Assembly: GCA_023213315.1 (NCBI GenBank)
Contig: JAKCPI010009459.1
Location: 1 to 64,000 of the forward strand
Direction: 5' to 3'
DNA from: Euborellia annulipes
Taxonomy: Eukaryota > Arthropoda > Insecta > Dermaptera > Anisolabididae
Length of the DNA stretch: 64,000 nucleotides
Part shown: positions 11,055 to 22,143 of the stretch, piece after piece
Numbering within the stretch: the first letter of the stretch is position 1
Layout: each line of letters begins with the position of its first letter
Made by a program: the position numbers and the translations under genes
Notes under the pieces: generated by a model
The model's database searches: none
What the model was told of the DNA's origin: nothing
Seen by the model: the letters and a program-made list of their open reading frames with translations, nothing else

Positions 11055-11529
11055 GAGATGCACTCACTCAGGACTGTAGATGTATAAGGAAAGATGAATA
11101 GGCCTTTTCAGTCCATTAAAAAACAAAATATAAAAAATATATTTTATTTTATTTTCTCCCAGACCAACGGTTTCGACCGCTAATGCTGCCAGTCTTCCTC
11201 AGTGAGGGGAATGTCTGGAATTACAAGAATGTATGTAATTTTGACTGTGTCGGGATGATATATTGGTGGCTATTGTTTCACAAAACGTGTCTAGGAAGTC
11301 TAGAGTGCACTCCCAAATAAGGTAATAACATTTTTTAATATGTTTCAAAAATTTTTAATAAATACTTTAATTGTAATGGGAGGGCATTCTTGTAATTCCA
11401 GACATTCCCCTCACTGAGGAAGACTGGCAGCATTAGCGGTCGAAACCGTTGGTCTGGGAGAAAATAAAATAAAATATATTTTTTATATTTTGTTTTTTTA
11501 ATGGATTGAAAAGGCCTATTCATCTTTCC
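11055..11529. mobile_element. fold-back hammerhead-like element with 14-bp TSD
   Basis: A 475-bp insertion inside a reversed hAT MITE. A perfect 14-bp duplication TTAATTTTTAAAAT sits at 11041-11054 and 11530-11543. Arms of about 147 bp (11085-11231 and 11386-11532) are inverted copies. Each arm carries CTGAGGA, a stem II of about 21 nt (GACTGGC..GCGGTC) and GAAAC, but then CGTTGG instead of GTC, so the cleavage site has diverged. The central ~150 bp is unique. Confidence 0.7.
11403..11455 (+). ncRNA. hammerhead-like motif, diverged cleavage site
   Basis: In the right arm: CCTCA then CTGAGGA, AGACTGGC..loop..GCGGTC, GAAAC, CGTTGG. The first core half fits CUGANGA and stem II pairs with one wobble. 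The GUC triplet is not present as such. The same motif occurs inverted at about 11165-11218. Activity is uncertain. Confidence 0.5.
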
Positions 11530-11630
11530 TTAATTTTTAAAATTTAATTGCCAAAAAAAAATATATTTTTCTCAAATCTCGAGGGTGGGGAGTAATTATC
11601 CCCTTCAACCTCTCCTTGTATCCATCCTTG

Positions 11631-11706
11631 CTTGGGTCGGCAATCGAACCCGTGACTCCAAGAACGAGAAAATAAAATCTTCTGAGCCTCGGGTCACATG
11701 CATAAA
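11631..11706 (-). repeat. SINE S2 head fragment (tRNA-derived)
   Basis: Minus strand: GACCCGAGGCTCAGAAGA (A-box-like) and GGGTTCGATTGCC (B-box). Confidence 0.55.
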
Positions 11707-11817
11707 GAAATTTTTTTGTATAAAAGGGGACCAGACACTGATCCTCAAGGAGTAATATAGACAGAGCAATAGAGACAATTCCCCCTACCCCCCGGAAAAA
11801 ATCACTAAATGCTAAAT

Positions 11818-12050
11818 AATTAGAAGATTTAAATGAGAAATACATTTTAAAGAGAATATAAAAAAATAAATTGTTTTTGAATTTAAAAAAAAATCGTTGG
11901 AGTGAATTTTGAGAAAATCGAAAAAAACTGAACAAGCATATCAGTAAAATACTAGTACACTAGTACACCCCTGGGGGTTGCCTAACATAAATATAAAATT
12001 TCAACCTCCTAGCTCTTTTCGTTCTTGAGATATTTTGTTCACAGATAACA
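11818..12050 (-). repeat. family A fragment
   Basis: From GAGAAATACATTTTAAAGAG to CTTGAGATATTTTGTTCACA, internal part only. Confidence 0.75.
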
Positions 12051-12059
12051 AGTATCGAC

Positions 12060-13110
12060 AGAATCTTCGGTTTGAATGCGACTTTCCTTCTAAATTTATT
12101 AACAAATATATAGGTAAAAGGAAGTAAAAACAATAAACTAAAATTTGTTAGATCGTGTGGGAAAAAGATTGAGAAAATTTGCGATGGACATAACTGTTAA
12201 CTTCCTACCTAACATCTGAGAGATTGGAATCTCATTTACCTGTTGCGAACGCATAAATCAACTAATAATTATTATTATAATGATTGTCAATCAATCAATT
12301 ATGCACATCTGTCTATAATTCCATCGGCCTTGATCGAGATATCGTCTTAAATTAATTTGAATAAAAAAATAGTAGCAACAGAGAGAGAGAGAAGAGATTC
12401 AACCGGACGATCGGATAGGATAGACACTTGGCAATCGATATCTTATATGGAATAGGAAAATAAGAGAGAGAGATGGAGAGAGTATAATATAACAAATATC
12501 GAATATCGGAAGATGATTTAATTTATGATGTGGCCAACAGTTGAAAGAAGGAAAAATATTCCGATATACTGTATAATAATATTTTTGAAAATTTATGTTA
12601 TTTGTTCACTTCCCGTACTAACGATAAAATTTATTTAAAATAGCTATCAATTTATAATTTGGTATCCAAATGGCTTAAATAAAATCCTCGGATTGGAATA
12701 ATTTAGAAAAATGGGGGTCTAAATAGTCTCAGATCACGAAAAAGAACTCAAATAAAGGTCTAATTGGGATAATGCGTGGATAATTGGTTCTGTAATATAT
12801 ATAATATTTAAAAACAATATAACAAAAATTACTCACATATAGGAGAGTGGAGTAAATAAATTTGCTTGGAAGTAGAACATACCTGTAACAATAAAGAAAA
12901 TCATTATTAAAATTTGAAAAACAGTGTTCTGGTTAAATCTATTAGCTAAAGTAATTGTTATTAAATTAATAAAATATGTCTGAATAATTTGAGTCCTCAT
13001 TAAAAAAATTGTGAATCATTTATAGACAGAAAAGACTAAAAAAAATCTCATTAAAAACATCACAACACAATAGAAAGTTTAGAAATTGTTAGAAATAATA
13101 TATTCGATAA
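12060..13110. other. AT-rich, nothing but an S1 scrap
   Basis: 12655-12707 contains TTTGGTATCCAAATGGCTTA, a relic of SINE S1. Otherwise unremarkable. Confidence 0.55.
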
Positions 13111-13118
13111 CTGATGAT

Positions 13119-13511
13119 TAGGACTCAGCAAAAATAATCGATTCATCGATTATTTTCTTAAAAAATAATCGATTTAGAAAAAATAATAATAATCGATTAT
13201 TTTTCACAATAGATTATTGGGGGAAAAAATCGAATATTTTTGGCAAAAAATGCGTTTGAAAAAAACGGTCAAAAAATTTCCACAGAAGAGGAAAAGGAAA
13301 AAAAATTCCGTTTTCGAAAAAAGGGGGCGGAAAAAAATAGGGCGAAAAAAATTTCACTTTCCAAAAAACTTTACGAGAAAAAAAAATCGAATATTTTTTA
13401 TCATAAACGATTTTTTTTCGTCTGTCCGGACCCAATAATCGATTAATTGGAATAATAGATTAATTTTTTAATCGACAATCGATTAATTTTTTTCATAATT
13501 GAACACCCCTG
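13119..13511. mobile_element. hAT-like MITE rich in AATCGATTA motifs
   Basis: A perfect 8-bp duplication CTGATGAT lies at 13111-13118 and 13512-13519. The right end is GAACACCCCTG (CAGGGGTGTTC inverted), a typical hAT terminus; the left end TAGGACTCAGCA is diverged. The interior is purine/pyrimidine-skewed with many ATCGATTA palindromes. Confidence 0.7.
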
Positions 13512-13603
13512 CTGATGATAGCCTTTATTTTCTTTGGCTGGAAATTGTCTATAGGCCCTACTACTATTGATACTATGAAGGAAATTTTATTTCAGTGTGT
13601 TCG

Positions 13604-13646
13604 TCGACTTTTCCGGTGCTAATAGCCCCCTTCATCAGGACTGAGC
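13604..13646 (-). ncRNA. hammerhead-like motif, 5' core intact
   Basis: On the minus strand GCTCAGTC precedes CTGATGA, a stem II region GGGGGCTATTAGCACC, then GGAAAAGTC. The first core half is perfect while GAAAC has become GAAAA. It complements the other arm, which lost the opposite half. Confidence 0.45.
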
Positions 13647-13670
13647 AAGTGTCGGTTATAATTGACATCT

Positions 13671-13716
13671 GCTCAGTCCAGAGGAAGAACTATTAGCACC
13701 CGAAACGTCGATGAGC
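13671..13716 (+). ncRNA. hammerhead-like motif, 3' core intact
   Basis: Stem I GCTCA/TGAGC pairs. The 3' core is perfect, CC-GAAACGTC. The first core half reads CAGAGGA instead of CUGANGA, an inactivating change, and stem II is weakened. Confidence 0.5.
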
Positions 13717-13789
13717 ACACTGAAATAAAATTTCGTTTTATTTCTCGTCTTGGGTATCTACATAGTATCAATAGTATATGTAAGATAAC

Positions 13790-14447
13790 TTTTTTACTTT
13801 CTCTTACCTATGTATATATGTAATATATATATAGAGAGAAAGTATTGGATTCATGTCAAAAATTCGATGTCGAGATTTTGATGGATCTTCACGTTTTGAG
13901 GTCCCCTGAATCCAAAAAAGTGGTTTTCACGACATGGTCTGTCTGTGTGTGTGTGTGTGTGTTCAATTTTAAGCATGAAGGAATTGAGCTACGAGGTTGA
14001 AATTTTATATTTAAGTTAAACACCCCCCGGGACCGGGAAAATAAGCTTTTAATCAAAATCGGCCAAAGAGTACTGATGTACTTTTTCAATTTTTTTCGAT
14101 TTTCTCAAAATTTGCTCCAACGATTTTGATTAAAATTCAAAAATCAATTATTTTTTAGATGCTCTTTAAAATGTATATTCTCATTTTGCAATTGAATTGC
14201 AATCTGAAGACCACTTTACTCTTGTATTTCATAGGGAAGATAGGAGAAATGGTTGCCATGGTAACAAAATATAAATATTTTCCCATACTTATAAATTTTA
14301 CATCTGAATTCAAATATTCCCTACCGCCGGGAACTAAATACATGTCGACACAAAAAATCTGGCGTGACAAGCACAGTACACAACTTTCGATTACCGAAGG
14401 TAAGAGAAAGTTGTGTGCTGTGCGCCAGTCACACCAGATTTTTATTA
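13790..14447 (+). repeat. family A, full-length copy
   Basis: Left hairpin TTTTTTACTTTCTCTTACC with AGAGAGAAAGT, then the (TG)n tract, the TAGTAC-type block partly deleted, the CCATGGTAACAAAATATA block, and the terminal hairpin at 14354-14442. A good reference copy at about 658 bp. Confidence 0.85.
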
Positions 14448-14511
14448 GAATGTGAACATTCTAAGAATTAGAAATAGATGAAGATATTTTTTTATTTAGC
14501 TAATGAAAAAA

Positions 14512-14552
14512 AAACCTTTCGAGCCTAGATTGAGACCATCTTCAGAAACAAA
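14512..14552 (-). ncRNA. decayed hammerhead-like motif
   Basis: Minus strand: TTTCTGAAGATGGTCTC, a short loop, GGCTCGAAAGGTT. The first core half and GAAA are intact, but GGTT follows and stem II is imperfect. It sits just after a full family A copy. Confidence 0.4.
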
Positions 14553-14741
14553 AAAAAAAAAGTTAAAACGTATATTTCTCAAGTTGCATGAAGTGACAAT
14601 AACTTCAAGAGAAAAATAAGTATTAAGTTTTTATAATTTCTTTATCAACTGCTGTCATCTTACTAAGAAATAGAGTTTCACAAAATTATTTATGAATTGA
14701 AAAAATAACTGCAAACGACAAAAGTAAAAAGTAAAAGTACT

Positions 14742-14928
14742 AGGAGGCGATTAGACTAGGGGATAAAACAGTTTAATAACTCGAGTTCAAATCCACCTCA
14801 AAGCAAAATATTGACTAACACTTTGTGAGATGTCTCCCCTTGAGGAAGGAATCGGGAACCCACCTCAGTATTATCTCCATGAAAGTTACCTATCAGAGAA
14901 ACCACAACGTTTTAGGTCTGACACTAAT
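14742..14928 (+). repeat. SINE S3 copy
   Basis: Contains AACTCGAGTTCAAATCC (B-box), CCACCTCA and the body GAGGAAGGAATCGGGAACCC. The head is truncated relative to 55700. Confidence 0.65.
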
Positions 14929-14937
14929 GACAAGTGA

Positions 14938-15048
14938 TTGAAAGTACTAGTAGTAGCCTATTCCATATTTTGAACACAGACCGACCATTTTGCAGGATCC
15001 ACAAAACGTATATTTCCATCAAAATCTGGACATCGAATTTTTAACATG
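14938..15048 (-). repeat. family A terminal fragment
   Basis: TTTTGCAGGATCCACAAAAC to GAATTTTTAACATGAAT, corresponding to the left-end side of the unit. Confidence 0.7.
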
Positions 15049-15049
15049 A

Positions 15050-16009
15050 ATGCGAATTCAAATGGTCATATTTATTTTGTTTTAACAGAAGTTTTATAAA
15101 CTTGCCTTCAAATAATAATTCCAAAATTAATTTACTTTGATTTTGTTATAAAATACTAAATACTATTAAAAAGTGTCATCTCCCATTAGGCAGCTTAAAA
15201 TTTTCAAGTAAAATATTTGTAATTCAAAATAAGAGCATTATCATCAAATTTTAATGCGGTTAATTGATTTATTGATGAAAATGAATATTTATGTAAGTGG
15301 TTTGTGTACCAAAAAAAAAAAATCCATTTTAAAATCACTTAATTTTGTTTTTTAATGAATCATATTGATCCTTTTTTTTTTGTTTAATTGAAAAGTGGGA
15401 TGCGTGTATGTGTGACGTATAAAAAATTTTTTATCTCTCATTTCGTTCGTTCAAATAAATTTTACGATTCATTTTTTTTATTATATTTTCTAAGTGATTT
15501 TATCATTTTCTTTTTTTTTTTTTTATATTATAGCAACCAAAATTGCTATTTTAGAGGGTTTTTATTTTATTTCTCTCGCGCTTCATTTGGTGACCGTCCA
15601 TTTGTGAAATGAATTCCTCAATAAGGAGATAGAATTTTTTTTTTTTTAAATAATACTATGAAAAATTTATTATTTAAAAAATTCACAATCTATATATATA
15701 ATTCGCTTATGTCCGTCCGTCTGCCTGTCACGCTCTATTTAGGCAACTTCCCGTTGGAATTTTGAAATGAAATTTTATATACATAAAGAGGACCTTCTCG
15801 GAATTACAGGAAAATTATTTTCATCACGAAATTCCTGTAATTTTTTGAGTTATTAATTCTTTAAGTTACGATTTCTCCCATAGGAAATGTATAGAGAAAT
15901 ATTTATGTATTCTTTGCATTTGCGTATTCTATGAATGTAAACAAATTCTCAAGCAGGCACAAAATTGGAATGAAATAATAATAATTTTCTTTTTATAATT
16001 AAGAAGAAA
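15050..16009. other. AT-rich, no gene seen
   Basis: 15690-15900 has a low-copy feel (GTCCGTCCGTCTGCCTGTCA) and shares words with 19550-19690, so it may be an old repeat. Confidence 0.5.
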
Positions 16010-16126
16010 ATGTGGTCGAGAGTTCGGATCCCAGGCAGTCCATTGATTTTATTTAATCCATTTGGATACCAAATGGCTTAAATAAGAATGCCTGGACCTC
16101 CACTAGATATTTTCATAAAATAACGG
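16010..16126 (+). repeat. SINE S1 fragment
   Basis: GTTCGGATCCCAGGCAGTCC followed by TTGGATACCAAATGGCTTAA, truncated at both ends. Confidence 0.75.
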
Positions 16127-16278
16127 TTATCACACCAAATTTTTCGTGTCGACATATATTTAGTTTCCGACAGTATGGAACATTTGAATTCAAGGTGTAA
16201 GATTTATAAACATGGGAAAATATTTATATTTTGTTACCATGGCAACTATCTTTCCTATGAAATACAAGAGTAAAGTGA

Positions 16279-16510
16279 TACCAAACGTCGAAGGTTCGGA
16301 TCCCAGGCAGTCCGATGATTTTATTTAAGCCATTTGGATACCAAATGGCTTAAGTAAGAATGCCTGGACCCCCAATATATGTATATTAATTAATAACGGA
16401 TATCGTAAATGTCTTATATGGCCTGAGTTGCCGAAAATACAGTGTGAATGTGTGTGTGAGTGTGGGTGTGAATGAGAAAAAAGTGTGATTGTTTAAAAAA
16501 AAAAAAAAAA
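16279..16510 (+). mobile_element. SINE S1 with 11-bp TSD
   Basis: 5'-truncated copy with B-box GGTTCGGATCC, palindrome TTTGGATACCAAATGG, AACGGATATCG block, GAGTGTGGGTGTG and a poly(A) tail. Perfect duplication GAGTAAAGTGA at 16268-16278 and 16511-16521 proves target-primed insertion into family A. Confidence 0.85.
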
Positions 16511-16913
16511 GAGTAAAGTGATCTTCAAAAGAGTTGAATGGCAAAATCAGAATATACATTTTAAAGAGCATCTAAAAAAATAATTTATTTTTGAATTTTA
16601 ATCAAAATCGTTGGAGCGAGTTTTGAGGAAATCAAAAAAAAAATCTGAAAAAGTGCATCAGTAAAGTACTAGTACCCTTTGGTCGATTTTGATTAAAAGC
16701 TTATTTTCACGCCGTAGGAGGGTGCTTAACTTAAATATAAAATTTCAGCCTCATAGCTTAATATCTTCATGTTTTAAATTGAATCCAGACAGAGAGACCA
16801 TGCCGCTAAAACCACTTTTTTGGATTCAGGGGTCCCTGAATTTTTGATGGGTTTTGTGGGTCCACAAAACCCATCAAAATCTCCACATCGAATTTTTGAC
16901 ATGAAACGAATAT

Positions 16914-16917
16914 TTTC

Positions 16918-16982
<65 letters not shown>
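16914..16982 (+). repeat. (TC)n(TA)n microsatellite
   Basis: TCTC tract followed by uninterrupted TA repeats inside the left-end hairpin of family A. Confidence 0.9.
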
Positions 16983-16984
<2 letters not shown>

Positions 16985-17819
16985 TAAGCGAAAGTAAAAA
17001 AATGCAAAAATTTTCTAAATGGGTGTGACATAAAAGCAAGTGGTGTGCTAAGACTATATATTTTTGATTATAAGTTATGAACATATTCCAGCAACATGAT
17101 CGTGTCTCAAGTTGCTAAAACTATGTCTATGACAAGAGAATGAAGGTACAAATTTAATAATCTTAAAATTGGCCCTATAGCCTACTAACAAGGATACAAA
17201 TACCTATCAAGAGGAACGGATACATCGCTGAGATTTCATCTTTGAAATTCTCCCTTAAAACCGCTGGTCTCAATTTGCAACTCTCTCTTTCGTCCTCCTA
17301 CACAGAGGCCTAAAGACGACGATTCTAAGAAGTTTGTTAAACAAGAAGACTTCATTAAACTTATACGTTGTTTCATGGAGTAAGAACTCACTGACTACAT
17401 ACTACATTCTTCCTGAGGCGTTGGAGATGTATAAATCCATTATTACTCCAATATATTATATTAAGAACATTCAAACTACTTTGTCTGTCTTTCCAATGAC
17501 ATCATCTCTATAACTTTGTTTATAAATTTTCGTAAAAATAATTGCCAATTAAAAAGTTTTTAGTTTTTCACCGAACGAAGTAAAATATCGCTAAATGAGT
17601 AAAAAAAAAAAAAAATTGGATAACCCCGGGGAACAAAAGTGTAAAAAATTCTCCATATTGAGAAGATAAAAAATAAAAATCAAAGACAGGACAAAAAATA
17701 TAAATGAATAAAATTTAAGCCAAATTTTTATATTTAAGAAACGCCATAATTTCTAATTGTTTGTCAAAATTAAGAGTTTTATTTAAAATTTTATTTTTTA
17801 TGTAGTTTAAACTCTATAA

Positions 17820-18080
17820 TCCGGACCTTAATCATCCGGATTAGAATGCGAGTTTTTTATTTTTATTTAAATTTGTATCTGTTTATCCCGATTTTCTATC
17901 ATCCTTGCTCAGAAATAGTTAGATCGAATCATTTGATACTAGCCGCGGCGCCCGCCTTCGCGCATAGTCGGGGGCCTTCGCACCCTAGATCCGCTGGCTC
18001 GGGCCCGTCTACGGCGGACCATCGCCTTTTCTTAATTATGAAAAAAAAATTATCATTTCTATATTCCAATCCGTAACTTT
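17820..18080. other. GC-rich block, possible pogo/Tigger-like relic
   Basis: CTATAATCCGGACCTTAATC resembles pogo-like transposon ends. It is followed by a GC-rich stretch (GCGGCGCCCGCCTTCG) unlike its surroundings. No transposase motif was readable. Confidence 0.3.
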
Positions 18081-18189
18081 ACGAATTAAAAAAGTTATAG
18101 GAATTTTGGGATGAAAATAATAATTTTTCTGTATCCCAAGAAGGTCCTCTTTAAGCATATAAAATTTCGGCCCAAAAATTCCAACGGCA

Positions 18190-18338
18190 AGTTCGTCAAC
18201 ATCTTGAATTCAAATGTACGGTTCTGTAGGAAACTAGATATATGTCGACACAAAAAATCTGGTGTGACAAGCACAGAACTTTCGATTACCGAAAGTAAGA
18301 GAAAGTTGTGTGCTGTGCGACCATCACACCAGATTTTT
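18190..18338 (+). repeat. family A terminal end
   Basis: AACATCTTGAATTCAAATGT through ATGTCGACACAAAAAATCTG to the hairpin ending CACACCAGATTTTT. Confidence 0.8.
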
Positions 18339-19129
18339 ATTTTAAGTAATTTATTTTTCCATTTTCTAGCTTATTTTTTTTACTAAGGTTAAGCAAATAT
18401 ATATATTATATAACGAGGTTGTTACTATTGTTGTTGTTATTGCCTTTAAATCCACTAGCGAGACCAATCCATTGAATTGCAATGTAGGGATTTGTTAGAA
18501 ATGAGAGAGAGAGAATTCATGATTTTGTTTAAAATAATGGAACTCTCTCGCTGGTGAGATTGAGAGAGAGAGAGAGGGGGGGGGGAGTACCTATGTACCA
18601 AAATGTACACATGCAGCATCAATAAATAGCATCAAGGGTCGATAAATTCCCGGGCTCCTGGCGCCTTGTCTCACACCGAACGAAGTAGGGATGGAGTTTA
18701 AATTAAAAACAGATTATGGTTATAGGAAAAAAAAGAAGAAAAATCTAGAGTGAAGGACCGCAAAATAATTTATATTCTTTAAAATTATTTATTTTAAGGG
18801 GAAGGAGCAATCCACCGGATCATTCAAACCCCCCCCCCCCCCAAAAAAAACCCCCACCCCGAAATAAAATAATTTCTGTAAGTTTACTTGATTTGTTTCC
18901 ATGATTTATCTATTCGATTGTTAACCAATAAATAAATCCTGAAAAGAGGATTGTATTTTTCTTTAATCCAGCTCGTTCATTCAGTTAAGTAAACATGCAA
19001 GAGTTATTTAATGTATACTGTATACTAGGCCAACGTTGGGGTTAAGTAAATTATTTTTTGTATTAATAATAGTTTTAAAAAATTTAATTTTTAATTTGAG
19101 AGATTTTTTGATCATCTAAACTATCAGAA

Positions 19130-19357
19130 TTTTTTTTTTTTTTTTATTAAACACTCACACTTTTTCCCATTCATACACGCAGTCTTTCGCCAACTCATTA
19201 ACGATAACCGTTATTAATAAATATATCTATTGGGGGTCCAGGCATTCTTATTTGGTATTCAAATTGCTTAAATAAAATCATTGGACTGCCTGGGATCCGA
19301 ACCCGCGACCCTTGGTATAGAAGACAATCACGCTACCAACTACACCAAGCCCGAGGA
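19130..19357 (-). mobile_element. SINE S1, near-complete, reversed
   Basis: Minus strand: CTCGGGCTTGGTGTAGTTGG (A-box), GGGTTCGGATCCCAGGCAG (B-box), the TTTAAGCAATTTG..AAATAAG palindrome, AACGGTTATCG and a poly(A)-like tail. Confidence 0.8.
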
Positions 19358-19733
19358 CTTTTTATTATATTTATATATGAAAGATTTAATTATTTTTTAT
19401 TATTGCAATTTATTGACTTTGATATTTCTAAACGAATTTAGGGCTTTTCAATGGGTCATTGTCATAAAAAATTTTGAAGAGGCTTAAATGAGATTTGGGG
19501 ATCTGACTATTTTTCGTGTACTCTCTATAACATCCTCTATATTGGTGCAAAACCTCATTTCGAAATTCCGATGGGAAGTTGGTCAAACAGAATACATAAA
19601 TGTTTCTTCATACATTTCCTATGGGAGAAATCCTAACTTCAACAATTAGGCCTAATAATTCAAAGATATAGAAATTTCGATACGAAAATAATCCTATTTG
19701 AGCATATAAAATTTCATAAAAAAATTCTCCGCT

Positions 19734-19912
19734 GAAGACAACTACAATTCAATCATGGCAAAAAATTATCCAACTCTATTTGAGATACCTCCTTGAAATA
19801 AACGGGAACCAACCCGAAAAGAGAAAAAAAAATTTACAACCTTGAATATATATTGGAAACTAAATATATGTCGACATAAAAAATTTGGTGCGACCAGTCA
19901 CACCAGATTTTT
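19734..19912 (+). repeat. SINE S3 fragment followed by family A end
   Basis: 19734-19800 matches S3 (GGCAAAAAATTATCCAACTC). 19855-19912 is a family A terminus with most of its hairpin deleted (AAATTTGGTGCGACCAGTCA). Confidence 0.55.
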
Positions 19913-20157
19913 ATATTAAATATAAGGAGAATAAGACCAAAAGATAAAGAAGAGATAAAGAAGGTTAAAAAGATATATTTGAGATTCATTAATTTACCTT
20001 GAAACAAGAACGATAATTATAAAAATGCCCTTTTTCTAAAAGTAAAGTGTCGTTATAGAATAATTTCTTTAAGAAAACAAAGAGAATCCAAACAGGTTCA
20101 GACTCGAAAGGAATAAGAGAAGTAAAGACAAAAACTAAGGGGAAAAAAATAATGTTA

Positions 20158-20895
20158 AAAAAATCTGGTGTGCTGGTCGGACAGCACACAACTTTCTCTT
20201 AGGTAATCGAAAGTTGTGTTTTGTGCTTGTCACATCAGATTATTTGGTGTCGAGATATATTTAGTTTCCGTTGAAACGTATATTAAAATTCAAGAGGAAA
20301 CATGAAAATATTTATATTTTGTTACCATGGCAATCATTTCTCCTATTTTTCCTATGAGGTACAAGAGTAGGTTAGGTTAGGTTAGGTTGAAGTGGCGTTC
20401 CCAGAGAGGGAACACACTTAGGCCAATTAGGCCCTTTGTGATACCACGGTGGGGCTATCCCCCTACCTACCCTAAGAGGAGACTTCGGCAGGATGGTTGA
20501 ATTATTTGCGGCAAGCTAGATCCGAACCCGAGTCGTGTTGAGACTTCGGACTCCGTAATCCTAAGCTTAGCCGGCTTAGCCATTGCCTCCTCTGGTACAA
20601 GAGTAAGGTGTGCTTCAATCAATTTTGAGAGCAAATTGAAATTAAATTTTAAAGAACAACTAAAAAATAATTGATTTATGAATTTTAATCAATTCGTTGG
20701 AGCGAATTTTGAGAAAATCGAAAAAAACTGAAACCAAAGTACTAGTAACACGGACAGACCATGTCGCGAAAACCACTTTTTTGGATTCAGGGGACCTTAA
20801 AACGAGTATATTCATCAAAATCTCCACATCGAATTTTTGACATGAGTTCAATATTTTCTCTCGATATATTAACATATATAAATAAGAGAAAGTAA
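20158..20895 (-). repeat. family A copy containing SINE S4
   Basis: Terminal hairpin 20160-20252, body, then the left end TTAACATATATAAATAAGAG at about 20895. Confidence 0.8.
20370..20594 (-). mobile_element. SINE S4, tRNA-derived, with telomere-like (CCTAA)n tail
   Basis: Perfect 11-bp duplication GTACAAGAGTA (20359-20369 and 20595-20605). Minus strand: head GAGGAGGCAATGGCTAAGCC, B-box GGGTTCGGATC, then a body ending CAACCTAACCTAACC next to the duplication. The tail equals (TTAGG)n read on the other strand. Confidence 0.8.
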
Positions 20896-21347
20896 TATAA
20901 ATAATTAATTTTATGATATTTAAAAGATTTGACTATAATAAGTAGTATTTGAACCACCATCAAATAAACAAATTTGATACAAGAATAAAAAATAAAATAT
21001 TTTCGACTCCGATAATATATTTTTCTCTTTCATGTAATATTTGGATTGATACATGTATGTATGTGTGTGTCAGATGTGATTTTTTTCAATCATTATATGA
21101 TAATAAAATTAAATTTGGAGATTGGATTAAAATTCAAAAATTAAAGTGAAAAGATGTGCTAATAATCACACCACAATTTACTTGTAGTGATTATAGAGAA
21201 AGATTCGCTATCAATGTCGAAATAATGAAAAATATTTTTATATTCGATAAAAATATTTATTATTTCAATATTATTTGAGCCTATGTATGGATAAGTAGGC
21301 ACAGAACTAAATAGGATTCATATAATAAATGTTGCGAGTTGATAATA

Positions 21348-21535
21348 ACAAAAAAAAAAAAAAAAAAAAACACGTATTAGTAAAAATAAAAGTTTATATC
21401 TAATGACCTAAATTGTTTGAAAATGTGTGACAGAAGGAATGGAAAAAAACAAAAAAAAAAAAAAAAAAAACACGTATTAGTAAAAAATAAAAGTTTATAT
21501 CTAATGACCTAAATTGTTTAGAAAATGTGATCTTG
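21348..21535 (+). repeat. direct duplication of ~85 bp with poly(A)
   Basis: AAAAACACGTATTAGTAAAA through CCTAAATTGTTTGAAAATGT occurs at 21348-21434 and again at 21449-21533, nearly identical. Confidence 0.85.
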
Positions 21536-21829
21536 AACTCAGAGAAGGTAATGGTATTTTATAGTTAAAATAAAATATAGCCTATAAATAAAATTCGCAG
21601 AAAATAAATTATCAATTAAAATGAAGAGTAAAAAAAAAAAAAAAAAATATCGACAATATGCATTCAAACAAGAGAGAGTGTGTGACTGAGATAATTAAAT
21701 TAAAAAAAATATATATCTATATTTTCTCGAATTATTTTAGCATTTATAAATATTAAATGATTAATGAGAAGAATTAATAAAAAATTAGCAATATTGAAGT
21801 AAAATACCTAGTTAAAACCGCCGAGAAAC

Positions 21830-22140
21830 GAAGAGAGCGAGAGAGAGTCGACTAACCCCAAACATGTCTGCACAGCAACTAAAGTGGCTTGGGTATTTCT
21901 TGCACTCACCCACATAGGGTTTAGCACTAGTCAAAAATCTCCACTCTACTGAATGACTAGGCTAGGTTGGTGTTCTTTTCTATGCAAGCCTTGTGGCGCC
22001 AAAGAATACAACCCTTGTGATTGGCTAATTCGTCGGAAGAGGGAGATGGACGATTCTATCTTAATTGCCCAAAAGGGGAGTCAGGTAGTTAAAATTTAGC
22101 TGACTTGTTCTTATGTATTTTGTTGTCTAATGAATAGTTA
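21830..22140. other. low-copy, GC-richer stretch
   Basis: Non-repetitive, with one CCAAT-type TGATTGGCTAAT at about 22039. No open exon with splice sites. Possible UTR or regulatory DNA. Confidence 0.3.
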
Positions 22141-22143
22141 TAT

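Larger units (their letters stand above)
10926..11630 (-). mobile_element. hAT-type MITE, copy 3, interrupted by the 11055 element
   Basis: Reversed. The end GTATCCATCCTTG is at 11630 and the interior at 11544-11620 and 10926-11054 matches copy 1 (9440-9640). The low-coordinate end is AAAAAATCTGGTGTGACTGG, which looks like a true family A terminus rather than the hAT end seen in copies 1 and 2. Confidence 0.6.
13562..13778. mobile_element. fold-back element with a hammerhead-like motif in each arm
   Basis: Inverted arms start ACTATTGATACTATG (left) and end CATAGTATCAATAGT (right), pairing over about 90 bp around a ~40-bp loop at 13639-13680. The left arm carries a minus-strand motif and the right arm a plus-strand one. 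The element lies directly after the hAT MITE ending at 13511 and before a full family A copy. Confidence 0.65.
16127..17003 (-). repeat. family A copy containing SINE S1
   Basis: Starts in the terminal hairpin (CACACCAAATTTTTCGTGTC) and ends GTAAGCGAAAGTAAAAAAA. An expanded (GA)n/(TA)n occupies the left-end hairpin. Confidence 0.8.

Noticed and set aside
13214..13446. Overlapping ORFs of 68-73 codons on both strands
   Set aside because: Purine/pyrimidine skew inside a TSD-flanked hAT MITE; the peptides are lysine or phenylalanine runs.
14159..14455. 98-codon ORF
   Set aside because: Lies wholly in family A; the same frame is broken in other copies, so it is not a conserved protein.
17285..17375. 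Possible terminal exon after CCTCCTACACAG with a 25-codon tail RPKDDDSKKFVKQEDF..
   Set aside because: Good acceptor, but no linked exon, a very short frame and no recognisable family.
20370..20395. Interstitial telomere tract
   Set aside because: Only three to four TTAGG units, and they are the 3' tail of a SINE with a target duplication.
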